From the NCBI RefSeq assembly GCF_900156315.1, contig NZ_FTNI01000013.1, positions 62,001 to 126,000 of the forward strand: 64,000 nucleotides of DNA, read 5' to 3'. The translations under genes were made by a program, and so were the position numbers. The notes under the pieces are model-generated. The model saw only the letters and a list, made by a program, of their open reading frames with translations, was not told the DNA's origin and did no database searches. Positions 8,663 through 18,485 of this stretch are shown here, in pieces (the stretch's first letter is position 1; each line of letters opens with the position of its first letter). This DNA comes from Microbispora rosea (lineage in GTDB: Bacteria > Actinomycetota > Actinomycetes > Streptosporangiales > Streptosporangiaceae).

Positions 8663-9409
8663 TCAGAAGAACGTCGGCAGCGCGCCCCTGGAGAAGGTGC
8701 GCCACACCCATACTTGCGCGCCCACGAGGATCGGGGCGACCGGGACCACCATGACACTGAGCACACTCAGTGTCGGATCCGGGGCGGCGTTGCCGAGCAT
8801 GTGGCCGGTCGCGGCCGCGATGACCAGGACGGCGGGCGCGGCGGCGGCGCAGGCCGACAGCAGCAGCGCGCGCCCGCTTCCGCGCGGGCCGTCCTGGAGG
8901 CGCCAGGCCGCGAACGTGCGGCCGTGCCAGGCGAGCAGCGCGAGCAGCGCCACGCCTCCCGCCACGGCGGGCGCGTCGAGGGGCGAGTCGGGCAGGCCGC
9001 GCGCGACGGCCACCAGGATCGCGCCCCAGGTGAGCGCCAGCCCGGCCGAGCCCGCGCACAGCGCGCCGTCCCACACCAGCCGCCAGGCGGCGCCGTCGGC
9101 CCTGCGGCGGAACCACAACCCCGCGTCGCGCACGATCCAGGCCAGCAGCAGGGCGACGACGAGGGGATACAGGCGGCTCAGCGCCTGGCCCTCCAGCACC
9201 GGGAACGCGCCGAAGAGCACGCCGGCGAGGGCGACCAGCCACACCTCGTTGGCGAGCACGAACGGCGCCATCGCGCCGACGAGGCGGTCGCGGCCCGCGG
9301 GAGAGCGGCCCAGCACGGGCAGCAGCACGCCGAGCCCGATGTCGAAGCCCTCCAGGGCGAAGTAGCCGGCCAGCAGAACGGCGAAGGTCAGGAACCAGAA
9401 GATGTCCAT
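8663..9409 (-). CDS. cydB: Cytochrome bd oxidase subunit II (short form)
   Basis: CydB pairs with CydA in the quinol-oxidising, oxygen-reducing cytochrome bd complex. The N-terminus MDIFWFLTFAVLLAGYFALE and the following GFDIGLG are characteristic, and membrane segments run through to the end. At 248 residues it is clearly shorter than the usual 330-380. The reading frame ends cleanly and abuts cydD, so I see no frameshift. It may be a naturally compact variant lacking one or two helices. It starts 15 bp after cydA. Confidence 0.85.
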   Translation of the reverse strand: MDIFWFLTFAVLLAGYFALEGFDIGLGVLLPVLGRSPAGRDRLVGAMAPFVLANEVWLVALAGVLFGAFPVLEGQALSRLYPLVVALLLAWIVRDAGLWFRRRADGAAWRLVWDGALCAGSAGLALTWGAILVAVARGLPDSPLDAPAVAGGVALLALLAWHGRTFAAWRLQDGPRGSGRALLLSACAAAAPAVLVIAAATGHMLGNAAPDPTLSVLSVMVVPVAPILVGAQVWVWRTFSRGALPTFF

Positions 9410-9424
9410 GGGGAGTGTGTCCTT

Positions 9425-10612
9425 CTACAGCGCGTGGGCGGGGGCGGGCTCCGCGGTGACGGGAAGGTCCGCGGCTCCGAGCACGACCCGTCCCGGGCCG
9501 CGCCGTACGGCACGGGCGATGAGGACGTAGTCGACGAGGGCGAGCAGTCCGAGCACGCCCGCGAACCCCGCGAAGGAGGCGGTGACGTCCGCCCGGGTCA
9601 GCCCGGGGGTGAGGGCGTCGGCCACGGAGAGCTTGCCGTACACCAGCCAGGGCTGGCGGCCGACCTCGCGGACGATCCAGCCGGCGATCGCCGCGACGAA
9701 CGGCAGCGGGGTCATGACCATGAGGAGCGGGTGCAGCCAGCGTGAGCGGGCCAGCACGTCGCGGATGAGCAGCGGCGTCAGCACGAACATCACGGCGAAC
9801 TGGACGAGCTGCCCGATCGTGATCATCAGTCCGAGCGCGGTGCCGGGGACCGCTCCGTGGAACTTGTCCGGCTGGACGGAGCCGACCGGCCCGAACTGGG
9901 CGTACCCGAACCCGACCGTGAACAGCGACCCGACGAAGGCGGTCAGCACGCCGATGCGCAGGGATCGGATGAAGAACTCCCGCTCGGGGGTGCGCCGGAA
10001 CAGGTGGTAGGCGCTGGCGCCCATGACGACGAACCCGCCGGCCCACAGGCCGGCGCTCAGCACGTGGGGGAGCGCGAAGACGAGGGTCGGGTTGGTGAAC
10101 AGGGCGCCGAAGTCGCGCAGCACGAGCCGTCCGCCCACCTCGGCCGAGCCCGCCGGGTTCTGCAGGAAGGAGTTGGCGACCATGATGAACAGCGCCGAGG
10201 CGTACGCCGTCAGCGTCACCAGCCAGATGCAGGCCACGTGGAGCGCGCGCGGCAGCCGGTGCCAGCCGAAGATCCACAAGCCCAGGAACGTGGACTCCAG
10301 GAAGAAGGCCAGCAGCGTCTCCATGGCCAGCGGTGCGCCGAACACGTCGCCCGCGTAGTGCGAAAGCCCGCTCCAGCTCAGCCCGAACTGGAACTCCATC
10401 ACGAGCCCGGTGACGATGCCGAGCGCGTAGTTGATCACATAGATCTGCCCCCAGAAGCGGGTCATCCGCTCGTGCAGGGGGTTCCCGCCGATGGCGTATC
10501 GAGTGTGCATGATCGCCACCAGTGGGGCCAGTCCCAGCGTGAGCACGACGAACAGGAAATGGAGGCTTCCTGTGACGGCGAACTGCGTCCGGGCGAGGTC
10601 GACGACGTCCAT
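9425..10612 (-). CDS. cydA: Cytochrome bd oxidase subunit I
   Basis: CydA is the haem-bearing subunit that oxidises quinol and reduces oxygen to water under low oxygen. The start at 10612 (MDVVDLART) is preferred because GGAG stands 6-7 bases before it; an ATG at 10624 is also in frame. It is 395 residues, short for the family, consistent with a short Q-loop. Visible motifs are SLHFLFVV with the haem-ligand His, FQFGLSW, and the REVGRQPW quinol-site motif. It is the first gene of cydABDC and lies downstream of the palindromic operator at 10632-10663. Confidence 0.92.
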   Translation of the reverse strand: MDVVDLARTQFAVTGSLHFLFVVLTLGLAPLVAIMHTRYAIGGNPLHERMTRFWGQIYVINYALGIVTGLVMEFQFGLSWSGLSHYAGDVFGAPLAMETLLAFFLESTFLGLWIFGWHRLPRALHVACIWLVTLTAYASALFIMVANSFLQNPAGSAEVGGRLVLRDFGALFTNPTLVFALPHVLSAGLWAGGFVVMGASAYHLFRRTPEREFFIRSLRIGVLTAFVGSLFTVGFGYAQFGPVGSVQPDKFHGAVPGTALGLMITIGQLVQFAVMFVLTPLLIRDVLARSRWLHPLLMVMTPLPFVAAIAGWIVREVGRQPWLVYGKLSVADALTPGLTRADVTASFAGFAGVLGLLALVDYVLIARAVRRGPGRVVLGAADLPVTAEPAPAHAL

Positions 10613-10627
10613 TGATTTCTCCATGCG

Positions 10628-10663
10628 TAGACTGTCTACATGTAGACAGCCTACATGTAGACT
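10628..10663. promoter_or_regulatory. Palindrome array, likely PadR operator between cydA and padR
   Basis: A perfect 18-bp palindrome CTGTCTACATGTAGACAG (10632-10649) is followed one base later by a second palindrome CTACATGTAG (10651-10660). A further GTAGAC half-site precedes them at 10628-10633. The TACATGTA core fits PadR-family sites, and the array lies between divergent cydA and a padR gene, 20 bp upstream of the cydA start. PadR is therefore expected to control both itself and the oxidase operon. Confidence 0.75.
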
Positions 10664-10695
10664 CGACGCATGAGTGACCGGGATAGGCTGCGGGC

Positions 10696-11019
10696 GTGAA
10701 CGCCGATGCGCTCCGAGGGCATATGGACGCCCTGCTGCTCTCCGTGCTGGAGCGTGAGCCGCTGCACGGCTACGCGATCATCGAGGCGCTGCGCGAGCGC
10801 AGCGGGGGTGCGCTCGACGTGCCGACGGGCACGGTCTACCCCGCGCTGCGCAGGCTGGAGCGCGCCGGACTGCTCGCCGGTGAATGGGCCTCCGACGGGG
10901 GGCGCAAACGGCGGACCTACCGCCTCACGGACGCCGGGCGCAAGGCGCTGGCGGGGGAGCGGTCGGCCTGGCGGTCGTTCACGACCGCGATAGGGAGCGT
11001 TCTCGATCCGCTGCGCTGA
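10696..11019 (+). CDS. PadR-family transcriptional regulator
   Basis: This is a 107-residue winged-helix repressor with a GTG start. The family signature is clear: LLLSVLEREPLHGYAIIEALRE, TGTVYPALRRLERAGLL and GRKRRTYRLTDAGRKAL. It has only the short C-terminal helix for dimerisation, as in subfamily 2. It is divergent from cydA over a palindrome array that it probably binds. PadR proteins usually sense a small hydrophobic ligand; none can be named here. Its 3' end overlaps the convergent HAAS-type gene by 41 bp. Confidence 0.88.
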   Translation: MNADALRGHMDALLLSVLEREPLHGYAIIEALRERSGGALDVPTGTVYPALRRLERAGLLAGEWASDGGRKRRTYRLTDAGRKALAGERSAWRSFTTAIGSVLDPLR

Positions 11020-11710
11020 GATTCGTCGAGCCGAGCGCGGAGATCGCCCTGGTGCAGCGCACGCAGTGCGCGGCGCTGTACAGCTGCCACACGCTGAGCG
11101 CGTAGCTGACCGCGGACACGGCCAGCCCGGGGACGTAGCCGCTGAACCCGACAGGGCCGTGGGCGCCCGCCGCCAGCGTCAGGCCCATCGCCCCGATCAG
11201 CGGCGTCTGGATCCAGACGAACAACCCCAGCCACCGGGTGAGCCGCGCGGGCCGGCGGATGTGCCGCGATCCGCGCCCGAGCGCGAGCAGCGCGACGCCG
11301 CCCATCACGCCCACACTGAGCTGGAGCAGATCCACCGTCCTGGCCAACGGCCCGAACCACACCGGTTTGATCTCGTCGACATGCGGGCTCTCCGGGAAGA
11401 CCCGCCAGATCACCGCCCACATGAACGCGACGAGCGGCACGCTGAGGAACAGCAGCGCGGCCGTGCGGCGGCCCTGGCTCACCGTCAGCTCCCCCTGGAA
11501 GCCCGGCGCGACCTCGGGCACGGTCCCGAAGTCGGCGACCGCCAGCCGTTCGGCCTCGACCCGGGGGAGACCCTCGCTCTCGTACGCCTCGGCCGCGTCG
11601 AGCAGGCTGTCGCGCGCCTCGGCCAGCAGGTCGCGCCTGGCCCGGCCGGGGCCTCGCAGCGCATGACGCATCGACGCGACGTACTCGTCGATCGGACCCG
11701 CGTTCCCCAT
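10979..11710 (-). CDS. HAAS-domain membrane protein partner of PadR
   Basis: The protein has 243 residues, starting at 11710 (MGNAGPIDEYV) behind a strong GGGAGGGAC ribosome-binding site. Residues 1-70 look like the HAAS/permease-prefix domain (SMRHALRGPGRARRDLLAEARDSL, then AERLAVADFGT). About four membrane segments follow, with no other domain I recognise. Such proteins are commonly encoded beside PadR regulators and are proposed to sense membrane state. Here the gene is convergent with padR and the coding ends overlap by 41 bp, so the mRNAs are complementary at their 3' ends. Confidence 0.7.
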   Translation of the reverse strand: MGNAGPIDEYVASMRHALRGPGRARRDLLAEARDSLLDAAEAYESEGLPRVEAERLAVADFGTVPEVAPGFQGELTVSQGRRTAALLFLSVPLVAFMWAVIWRVFPESPHVDEIKPVWFGPLARTVDLLQLSVGVMGGVALLALGRGSRHIRRPARLTRWLGLFVWIQTPLIGAMGLTLAAGAHGPVGFSGYVPGLAVSAVSYALSVWQLYSAAHCVRCTRAISALGSTNLSAADRERSLSRS

Positions 11711-12110
11711 CGTCCCTCCCCGGTCTGCCGCAAGCGTACGGCCGGGAGCCCGGGGGCGCATCAGGGTCATCCCTGACCTGGGCCCAAGGGCCCGTGCCGC
11801 CCGAGCCGTACGGCACTGCCGCCGCGGGCCGGCGGATGCTTTCCTTGAGGAACGCGGAGCGGGCACGAGACGGTCAGCGGAGGCCTCGGATAGGCAAAGG
11901 GGAGGAGCGGCAGCACTCCGGTTCGCAGATACCCTGTCCTCAGGCGAACCCGGCCCCCCAAAACATGGTCCTGTCCCTTTTGCGGCGCGAGGGACAGGCG
12001 GTTTTTGTGGGTACAGGGATGCTTATGGGCGGTGTCTTCTGACCGTTTCGCCGCGGCAACACCCTGTTAACCCTGGTCGGCGAGACTGAGAGCGGAGAGC
12101 GAGGCGGAAC
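11711..12110. other. 400-bp intergenic region without a recognised gene
   Basis: No credible coding frame is seen; short ORFs here lack ribosome-binding sites and actinomycete codon bias. The only marked structure is the hairpin at 11970-11998. The stretch nearest 12110 probably carries the promoter of the stress-protein gene, but I could not assign -35 and -10 boxes. Confidence 0.5.
11970..12006 (+). terminator. Terminator-like hairpin with T-run
   Basis: CCTGTCCCT (11970-11978) pairs perfectly with AGGGACAGG (11990-11998) across an 11-base loop, and five Ts follow at 12002-12006. It looks like an intrinsic terminator on the plus strand, yet no plus-strand gene lies before it for about 950 bp. 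It may instead be an attenuator in a long leader of the stress-protein gene. Confidence 0.45.
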
Positions 12111-12581
12111 GTGAACCAGCCGAAGATCGTGGTGGGCATCAACGGGTCGATGGCGTCGCAGGCCGCACTGCGGTGGGCCGCCGCCGAGGGTTCGCTGCGC
12201 GGCGCGCGGGTGGAGGCGGTGTACGCCTGGGAGTGGATGGGCGGGCTGCACGCCCACTACGCGCCGATCGCGAGCCGCACCTCACGGGAGGACGAGCACA
12301 GGACCGCACTCGACGTCGCCGCCCAGGCCGTCGCCGAACTCGGCGAGCGTCATGTCGAGCCGGTCGTGGTCGAGGGTCCGCCCGCCCAGGTCCTGCTGCG
12401 CGCGACCGAGGGCGCCGACCTGCTGGTGCTGGGCGCGCACGAGGCCGAGTCCGAGCCCTACCCCGTGCTCAACCCGGTCGTCTCCGCCTGCCTGCTGCGG
12501 GCCAGGTGCCCGGTCGTCGTCGTGCTGCCCGGCATGGAGCACGACCGCCGGCCCGGAGTGCTCGCCGGGAGCCGGTCCTGA
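12111..12581 (+). CDS. Universal stress protein, single domain
   Basis: This is a 156-residue UspA-fold protein with a GTG start. The N-terminus PKIVVGINGSMASQAALRWAAAE is the typical first strand and helix, and CPVVVVLP the last strand. The ATP-binding signature G-2x-G-9x-G-S/T is degraded (GAHEAESEPYPVLNPV), so it probably does not bind ATP in the classical way. It precedes a second, two-domain Usp on the same strand. In actinobacteria such genes are often induced by hypoxia or dormancy. Confidence 0.85.
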   Translation: MNQPKIVVGINGSMASQAALRWAAAEGSLRGARVEAVYAWEWMGGLHAHYAPIASRTSREDEHRTALDVAAQAVAELGERHVEPVVVEGPPAQVLLRATEGADLLVLGAHEAESEPYPVLNPVVSACLLRARCPVVVVLPGMEHDRRPGVLAGSRS

Positions 12582-12618
12582 CCTGACCTCCTCAGGGGCC
12601 GGATGTCCTCCCGGTCCC

Positions 12619-12632
12619 GGGACTTTCCGCCC
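12619..12632. promoter_or_regulatory. DosR/DevR-like box upstream of the second stress protein
   Basis: GGGACTTTCCGCCC matches 11 of 14 positions of the mycobacterial DosR half-site pair GGGACTWWAGTCCC. It stands 36 bp before the start of a two-domain universal stress protein, a typical DosR-regulon member. No DosR homologue is in the window, so the link is by analogy. Confidence 0.35.
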
Positions 12633-12667
12633 TGCCGCACCGCACGGCCCGGGCGGAGCATGAGCGT

Positions 12668-13549
12668 ATGCGGCCCAACACCCCGGCCGGCTGCCCGGTC
12701 ACCGACCCGGGCGTCGTCGTCGGGTACGACGGCTCCGACTTCGCCATGCAGGCGCTCGACTGGGCGATGGACGAGGCCGAGTTCCGCGACTCGCCCATCA
12801 CCGTCTGCCACGCCTGGCAGTCGCCGTACGGCGACGGCGACGAGGACGCGCGCACGTCGCTGCAGCACGCGGCCGAGCACGTGCTGTGGCACGGCGCCGA
12901 ATGCGCGCGGCAGTGCACGAGCGGCGTCCGCGTGCGGGAGGACCTGTTCGAGGGCCCGGCCTCCGACCGGCTCGTCGCGCTGTCGGAGACGGCCGATCTC
13001 GTCGTCGTGGGATCGCGCGGCCTGAGCGGGGCGGCCCGGCGCGTGATGGGGTCGGTCGCGGGGCATGTCGCGACGCACGCCCTCTGCCCCGTGGTCGTGG
13101 TCCGCGGCACGGGCCCGCTGCCGCACCGCAGGCACCCCGGCCCCGTCGTCGCCGGCGTCGGCGGCGGCGACGACCACGTCCTCGCCTTCGCCTATCACGA
13201 GGCGGCCCTGCGCGGGCTGCCGCTGGTCGCGGTGCACGCCTGGCGCTACCCGGCCGCCGCCTGGAGCGCGGGGATGGCGCCCATGGTGATGTCCGACGTC
13301 CCCGGCAGGGAGGCCGTCGAGGCGCTGGAGGCCGCCGTGGAGCCCTGGCGCGCGCGGTATCCGGACGTGCGCACCCTGCTCAAGCCGGTCGAGGGGCCCG
13401 TGCTCGACGGGCTGGCCGGAGCCTCACCCGGCGCGACCATGCTGGTCGTCGGCGCGACCCGCGCCCGGGGGGTGCTCGGCAGGCTCGGGTCGGTCACCCG
13501 GCCGCTGATCGACGCGGTCACCTGTCCGGTGGCCGTCGTCCACTGCTGA
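12668..13549 (+). CDS. Universal stress protein with tandem Usp domains
   Basis: The protein has 293 residues in two UspA repeats (about 14-145 and 155-293). The first repeat keeps the ATP-binding signature, G-SR-G followed by MGS (VVVGSRGLSGAARRVMGS). The second keeps only part of it (GATRARGVLGRLGS), so one nucleotide site is likely. Both repeats end in a CPV strand. A DosR-like box lies just upstream. It likely helps survival under low oxygen or respiratory stress, in keeping with the nearby cyd operon, though the link is inferred. Confidence 0.87.
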   Translation: MRPNTPAGCPVTDPGVVVGYDGSDFAMQALDWAMDEAEFRDSPITVCHAWQSPYGDGDEDARTSLQHAAEHVLWHGAECARQCTSGVRVREDLFEGPASDRLVALSETADLVVVGSRGLSGAARRVMGSVAGHVATHALCPVVVVRGTGPLPHRRHPGPVVAGVGGGDDHVLAFAYHEAALRGLPLVAVHAWRYPAAAWSAGMAPMVMSDVPGREAVEALEAAVEPWRARYPDVRTLLKPVEGPVLDGLAGASPGATMLVVGATRARGVLGRLGSVTRPLIDAVTCPVAVVHC

Positions 13550-13580
13550 GCGCTGCCGAGCGCTGCCGTGCGCTGCCGAC
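13549..13580. repeat. Three tandem 10-bp repeats after the Usp gene
   Basis: GAGCGCTGCC, GAGCGCTGCC and GTGCGCTGCC run head to tail directly after the stop codon. No function is evident; it may be slipped-strand duplication. Confidence 0.5.
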
Positions 13581-13737
13581 CACGGGGACCGATAGGACCG
13601 ATCCATCCCGGACCGTGACGCGCAAGGGCAGCAGGCCTACGGTAGCGGCGTCAGGTAATCGGCAAATTCCTACAAGTTTGTGATAAAGACACTTATTGGT
13701 CCTGGTGTCGCGGTGATCTCCCCCTAAAGTCCGGGGC

Positions 13738-16152
13738 ATGCGTGCTCTAACCCGGGCCTGCCCCGATGACCGCCCCGGCGCTCGCGCGGTCGCCGCGCTC
13801 GCGGCCGCCGGCCTCCTGATCGCCGGCGTCACGGTCGCGGCGGCGGCGCCCGCCTCGGCCGAGCCGAGCGCCGTGGTGATCAGCCAGGTGTACGGCGGCG
13901 GCGGCAACTCCGGCGCCCCTTACACCAACGACTACGTCGAACTGTTCAACCGCGGCGCCGCCGCGATCTCGCTGGACGGCTGGTCCCTCCAGTACACGAG
14001 TGCCACCGGGACCGGTCAGTTCGGCTCCCAGAAGCAGAACCTGTCGGGCTCGCTCGCCCCCGGCCAGTATCACCTGATCCAGCTGTCCGCCGGATCGACG
14101 CCGAGCGGTGCGCTGCCGTCCGCCGACACCGTCGGCGCGCTGAGCCTGAGCGCCACGGCCGGCAAGGTCGCCCTGGTCCGCTCGACCACCGGCCTCGCGT
14201 GCAACGGCGGCTCCTCGCCCTGCACCCCCGAGCAGGCGGCGCAGATCGCCGACCTCGTCGGGTATGGCACGGCCAACTACTTCGAGGGTCCGGCGGCGGC
14301 CCCGGGCCTGAGCAACTCCACCGCCGCGGTGCGCGCCGGCGGCGGCTGCGCGGACACCGACGACAATGCCGCGGACTTCACCGCGGGCGCGCCCGCACCG
14401 CGCAACACGGCGACGCCCCCGGCTCCCTGCGGCGTCGCCTCGCCGTCGCCGTCCGCCTCGCCGTCCGCCTCGCCGTCCGCTTCGCCGACACCGTCGCCCA
14501 CACCCACGCCCACAGGCGACCCGTGCGATCTGCCGGCGAACCGGCAGATCGCCGAGGTCCAGGGCAGCGGCGACGCCTCCCCGCTCGCCGGGCAGACCGT
14601 CCGGGTCGAGGGCATCGTGACCGGCGACTTCCAGGGGACTGGCCAGCAGAGCGGCTTCTACTTCCAGGACCCGACGCCCGACTCCGACCCGGCCACCTCC
14701 GACGGCCTGTTCGCGTTCGCCCGGGCGTCGTTCAAGGACGTCAAGGCCGGCGATCGGGTGCTCGTCACCGGCCGGGTCACCGAGTTCAACGGGCTCACCG
14801 AGTTGTCCCCGGTGACGGCGGTGGACGTCTGCGGCACCGGGACGATCAACCCGAAGGCCTATGACCTGCCGCCGGCCGGCGGCGCCACCTTCGAGCCGTA
14901 CGAGAACGTGCTCGTGACCTTCCCCGAGCCGCTGACCGTGACCGACCACTACAACCTCGGCCGGTACGGCGAGGTGACGCTCGCCGCGGGCGGCAGGCTG
15001 TTCCAGCCGACCGACCGGAAGGGAGTGGACCCCGCGCTGGACGCCCGCAGGTCGCTGCTCGTCGACGACGGCTCGAACACCGAGAACCCGGCGACGATCC
15101 CGTACACGACGCCGCAGGCCGTCCGCCTGGGCGACACCGCGGCGGGCGTCACCGGCGTGCTGAGCTACGGCTTCGGGGCCTACCGGCTGGAGCCGACCAA
15201 GCCGGTCACCTTCCTGCGGACCAACCCCCGGCTGCCGGCGCCTGCGCCGGTCGGCGGGAACGTCCGCGTCGCGAGCCTCAACACGCTCAACTGGTTCACG
15301 ACGCTCGGCTCGCGCGGCGCGAACACCGCCGAGGAGCAGCAGCGGCAGCTGAAGAAGACCGTCGCCACGCTCAAGGGCCTCGACGCCGACGTCGTCGGGC
15401 TCATGGAGGTCGAGAACAACGGGCAGACCGCGCTCAACGCGCTGGTCGCCGCGCTGAACGCCGAGGTGGGCGCGGGCACGTACGCCGCCCTTACCCACCC
15501 CTACCCGGGCACCGACGCCATCCACGTCGCCGCGATCTACAAGCCGGCGAAGCTGGCCCCCGTCGGGGCGACGCGGTCCTCGACCGACCCGGTCTTCCGG
15601 CGGCCGCCGCTGATCCAGACCTTCCGCCGGGTGGGCGGCGGCCAGCCGTTCACGCTGCTCGTCAACCACTTCAAGTCCAAGGGCTGTGACGAGGAGGCCA
15701 CCGGCGGCGACACCGACCAGGGCGACGGGCAGAGCTGCTACAACGCCGAGCGCGTACGGCAGGCCAAGGCCGTGCTCGGCCTCGTCGACTCGATGGACCT
15801 GCCGAACCCGCTGGTGATCGGCGACCTCAACGCCTACGGCGAGGAGGACCCGATCCACACGCTGGAGGCGGGCGGCCTGACCAGCCTGTCCAAGCGGTTC
15901 ATCCCCGAGGCGCAGCGCTACAGCTACCTGTTCGACGGGCTGTCGGGCGAGCTGGACCACGCGATGGCCGGCAAGCAGCTCGTCAAGCGGGTGACCGGGA
16001 CGACGATCTGGCACGTCAACGCCGACGAGCCGCGCATCCTCGACTACAACCTGGAGTTCAACCCGCCGAGCCTCTACCGGCCCGACGCGTTCCGCTCCTC
16101 CGACCACGACCCGCTGCTGATCGGGCTGAACCTGCCCGGCGGCAAGGGCTGA
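13738..16152 (+). CDS. Secreted ExeM/NucH-type nuclease with lamin-tail domain
   Basis: This is an 804-residue exported protein. A signal peptide (about 1-41, ending APASA) is followed by a lamin-tail domain (VVISQVYGGGGNSGAPYTNDYVELFNRG), a Ser/Pro/Thr linker (about 235-260), an OB-like region and a C-terminal endonuclease/exonuclease/phosphatase domain. Catalytic motifs are visible: MEVENNG (metal Glu), LLVNHFKSKG, GDLNAYGEEDPI (Asp/Asn) and the final SSDHDPLL. This order matches extracellular DNases of the ExeM/NucH family. It probably degrades extracellular DNA for nutrients or matrix turnover. It stands alone and ends at a strong terminator. Confidence 0.88.
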   Translation: MRALTRACPDDRPGARAVAALAAAGLLIAGVTVAAAAPASAEPSAVVISQVYGGGGNSGAPYTNDYVELFNRGAAAISLDGWSLQYTSATGTGQFGSQKQNLSGSLAPGQYHLIQLSAGSTPSGALPSADTVGALSLSATAGKVALVRSTTGLACNGGSSPCTPEQAAQIADLVGYGTANYFEGPAAAPGLSNSTAAVRAGGGCADTDDNAADFTAGAPAPRNTATPPAPCGVASPSPSASPSASPSASPTPSPTPTPTGDPCDLPANRQIAEVQGSGDASPLAGQTVRVEGIVTGDFQGTGQQSGFYFQDPTPDSDPATSDGLFAFARASFKDVKAGDRVLVTGRVTEFNGLTELSPVTAVDVCGTGTINPKAYDLPPAGGATFEPYENVLVTFPEPLTVTDHYNLGRYGEVTLAAGGRLFQPTDRKGVDPALDARRSLLVDDGSNTENPATIPYTTPQAVRLGDTAAGVTGVLSYGFGAYRLEPTKPVTFLRTNPRLPAPAPVGGNVRVASLNTLNWFTTLGSRGANTAEEQQRQLKKTVATLKGLDADVVGLMEVENNGQTALNALVAALNAEVGAGTYAALTHPYPGTDAIHVAAIYKPAKLAPVGATRSSTDPVFRRPPLIQTFRRVGGGQPFTLLVNHFKSKGCDEEATGGDTDQGDGQSCYNAERVRQAKAVLGLVDSMDLPNPLVIGDLNAYGEEDPIHTLEAGGLTSLSKRFIPEAQRYSYLFDGLSGELDHAMAGKQLVKRVTGTTIWHVNADEPRILDYNLEFNPPSLYRPDAFRSSDHDPLLIGLNLPGGKG

Positions 16153-16165
16153 CGACCCGCACGCG

Positions 16166-16195
16166 AAGGGGCCCCCGGCGACGGGGGCCCCTTTT
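16166..16195. terminator. Bidirectional intrinsic terminator between nuclease and ctaD
   Basis: A perfect 12-bp stem (16166-16177 with 16182-16193) around a GCGA loop is flanked by AA on one side and a T-run on the other. It sits between convergent genes, so it can terminate both. Confidence 0.9.
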
Positions 16196-16201
16196 CGACG
16201 G

Positions 16202-17887
<1,686 letters not shown>

Positions 17888-18009
17888 CCGGGTGCTCCTT
17901 CTAGGTCAAGAAGGTCTCCTGCCCAATCACACGAGGCTCATCGCGAAATGGAATGCTGGGATCGACCGGCTGGTTATGCCCGCTGAAGACCGAGCGAAAG
18001 GAGTCGCCC

Positions 18010-18375
18010 ATGGCGACCATCGAGGTAACCGAGAAGAACTTCAACGACATCGCCGACAACGGCATCGTACTGCTCGATTTCTGGGCATCCTGGTGCGGCC
18101 CCTGCCGGTCCTTCGCGCCGATCTTCGAGAAGGCGTCCGAGGAGCACGCGGACATCACCTTCGGCAAGATCGACACCGAGGCGCAGCCGGCGCTGTCGGA
18201 GGGCTTCGAGATCACCGCGATTCCGACGATCATGGCGATCCGCGACGGGATCGTGGTGTTCGCCCAGCCGGGCGCCCTTCCCGCGCCCGCGCTCGAGGAC
18301 CTGATCGGGCAGCTGCGCGCACTCGACATGGACGCCATCCGCGCCCAGATCGAGGCGGAGGCCAAGAACTCCTGA
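18010..18375 (+). CDS. trxA: Thioredoxin
   Basis: This is a 121-residue thioredoxin, starting at 18010 behind AAAGGAG. The active site WCGPC is in FWASWCGPCRSFAPIFEKA and the cis-Pro motif is AIPTIMAI. The C-terminus is slightly extended by an acidic helix. It reduces protein disulfides in the cytoplasm, and is divergent from ctaD. No thioredoxin reductase gene is adjacent. Confidence 0.92.
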   Translation: MATIEVTEKNFNDIADNGIVLLDFWASWCGPCRSFAPIFEKASEEHADITFGKIDTEAQPALSEGFEITAIPTIMAIRDGIVVFAQPGALPAPALEDLIGQLRALDMDAIRAQIEAEAKNS

Positions 18376-18405
18376 GGCCCCGGGCCGCGCGCCCGGAAAC
18401 GGAAA

Positions 18406-18445
18406 CCGCCGTCACCCCGTCCGAGTGATCGGAGGGCGACGGCGG
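18406..18445. terminator. Hairpin between thioredoxin and DAHP synthase genes
   Basis: CCGCCGTC (18406-18413) pairs with GACGGCGG (18438-18445), and an inner CCC/GGG extends the stem. It lies between two convergent genes and probably serves both. Confidence 0.55.
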
Positions 18446-18485
18446 ATTCAGACGATCGGTGACGGGCGGGCCGGCCCGGTGCCGG

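Noticed and set aside
12060-12110. Riboswitch in the leader of the first Usp gene
   Set aside because: I found no c-di-AMP or cobalamin riboswitch core by eye, only a simple hairpin.
13747-16107. 786-codon minus-strand frame opposite the secreted nuclease
   Set aside because: The plus-strand frame has a signal peptide and all catalytic motifs; the antisense product is Arg/Val/Gly-rich without any domain.
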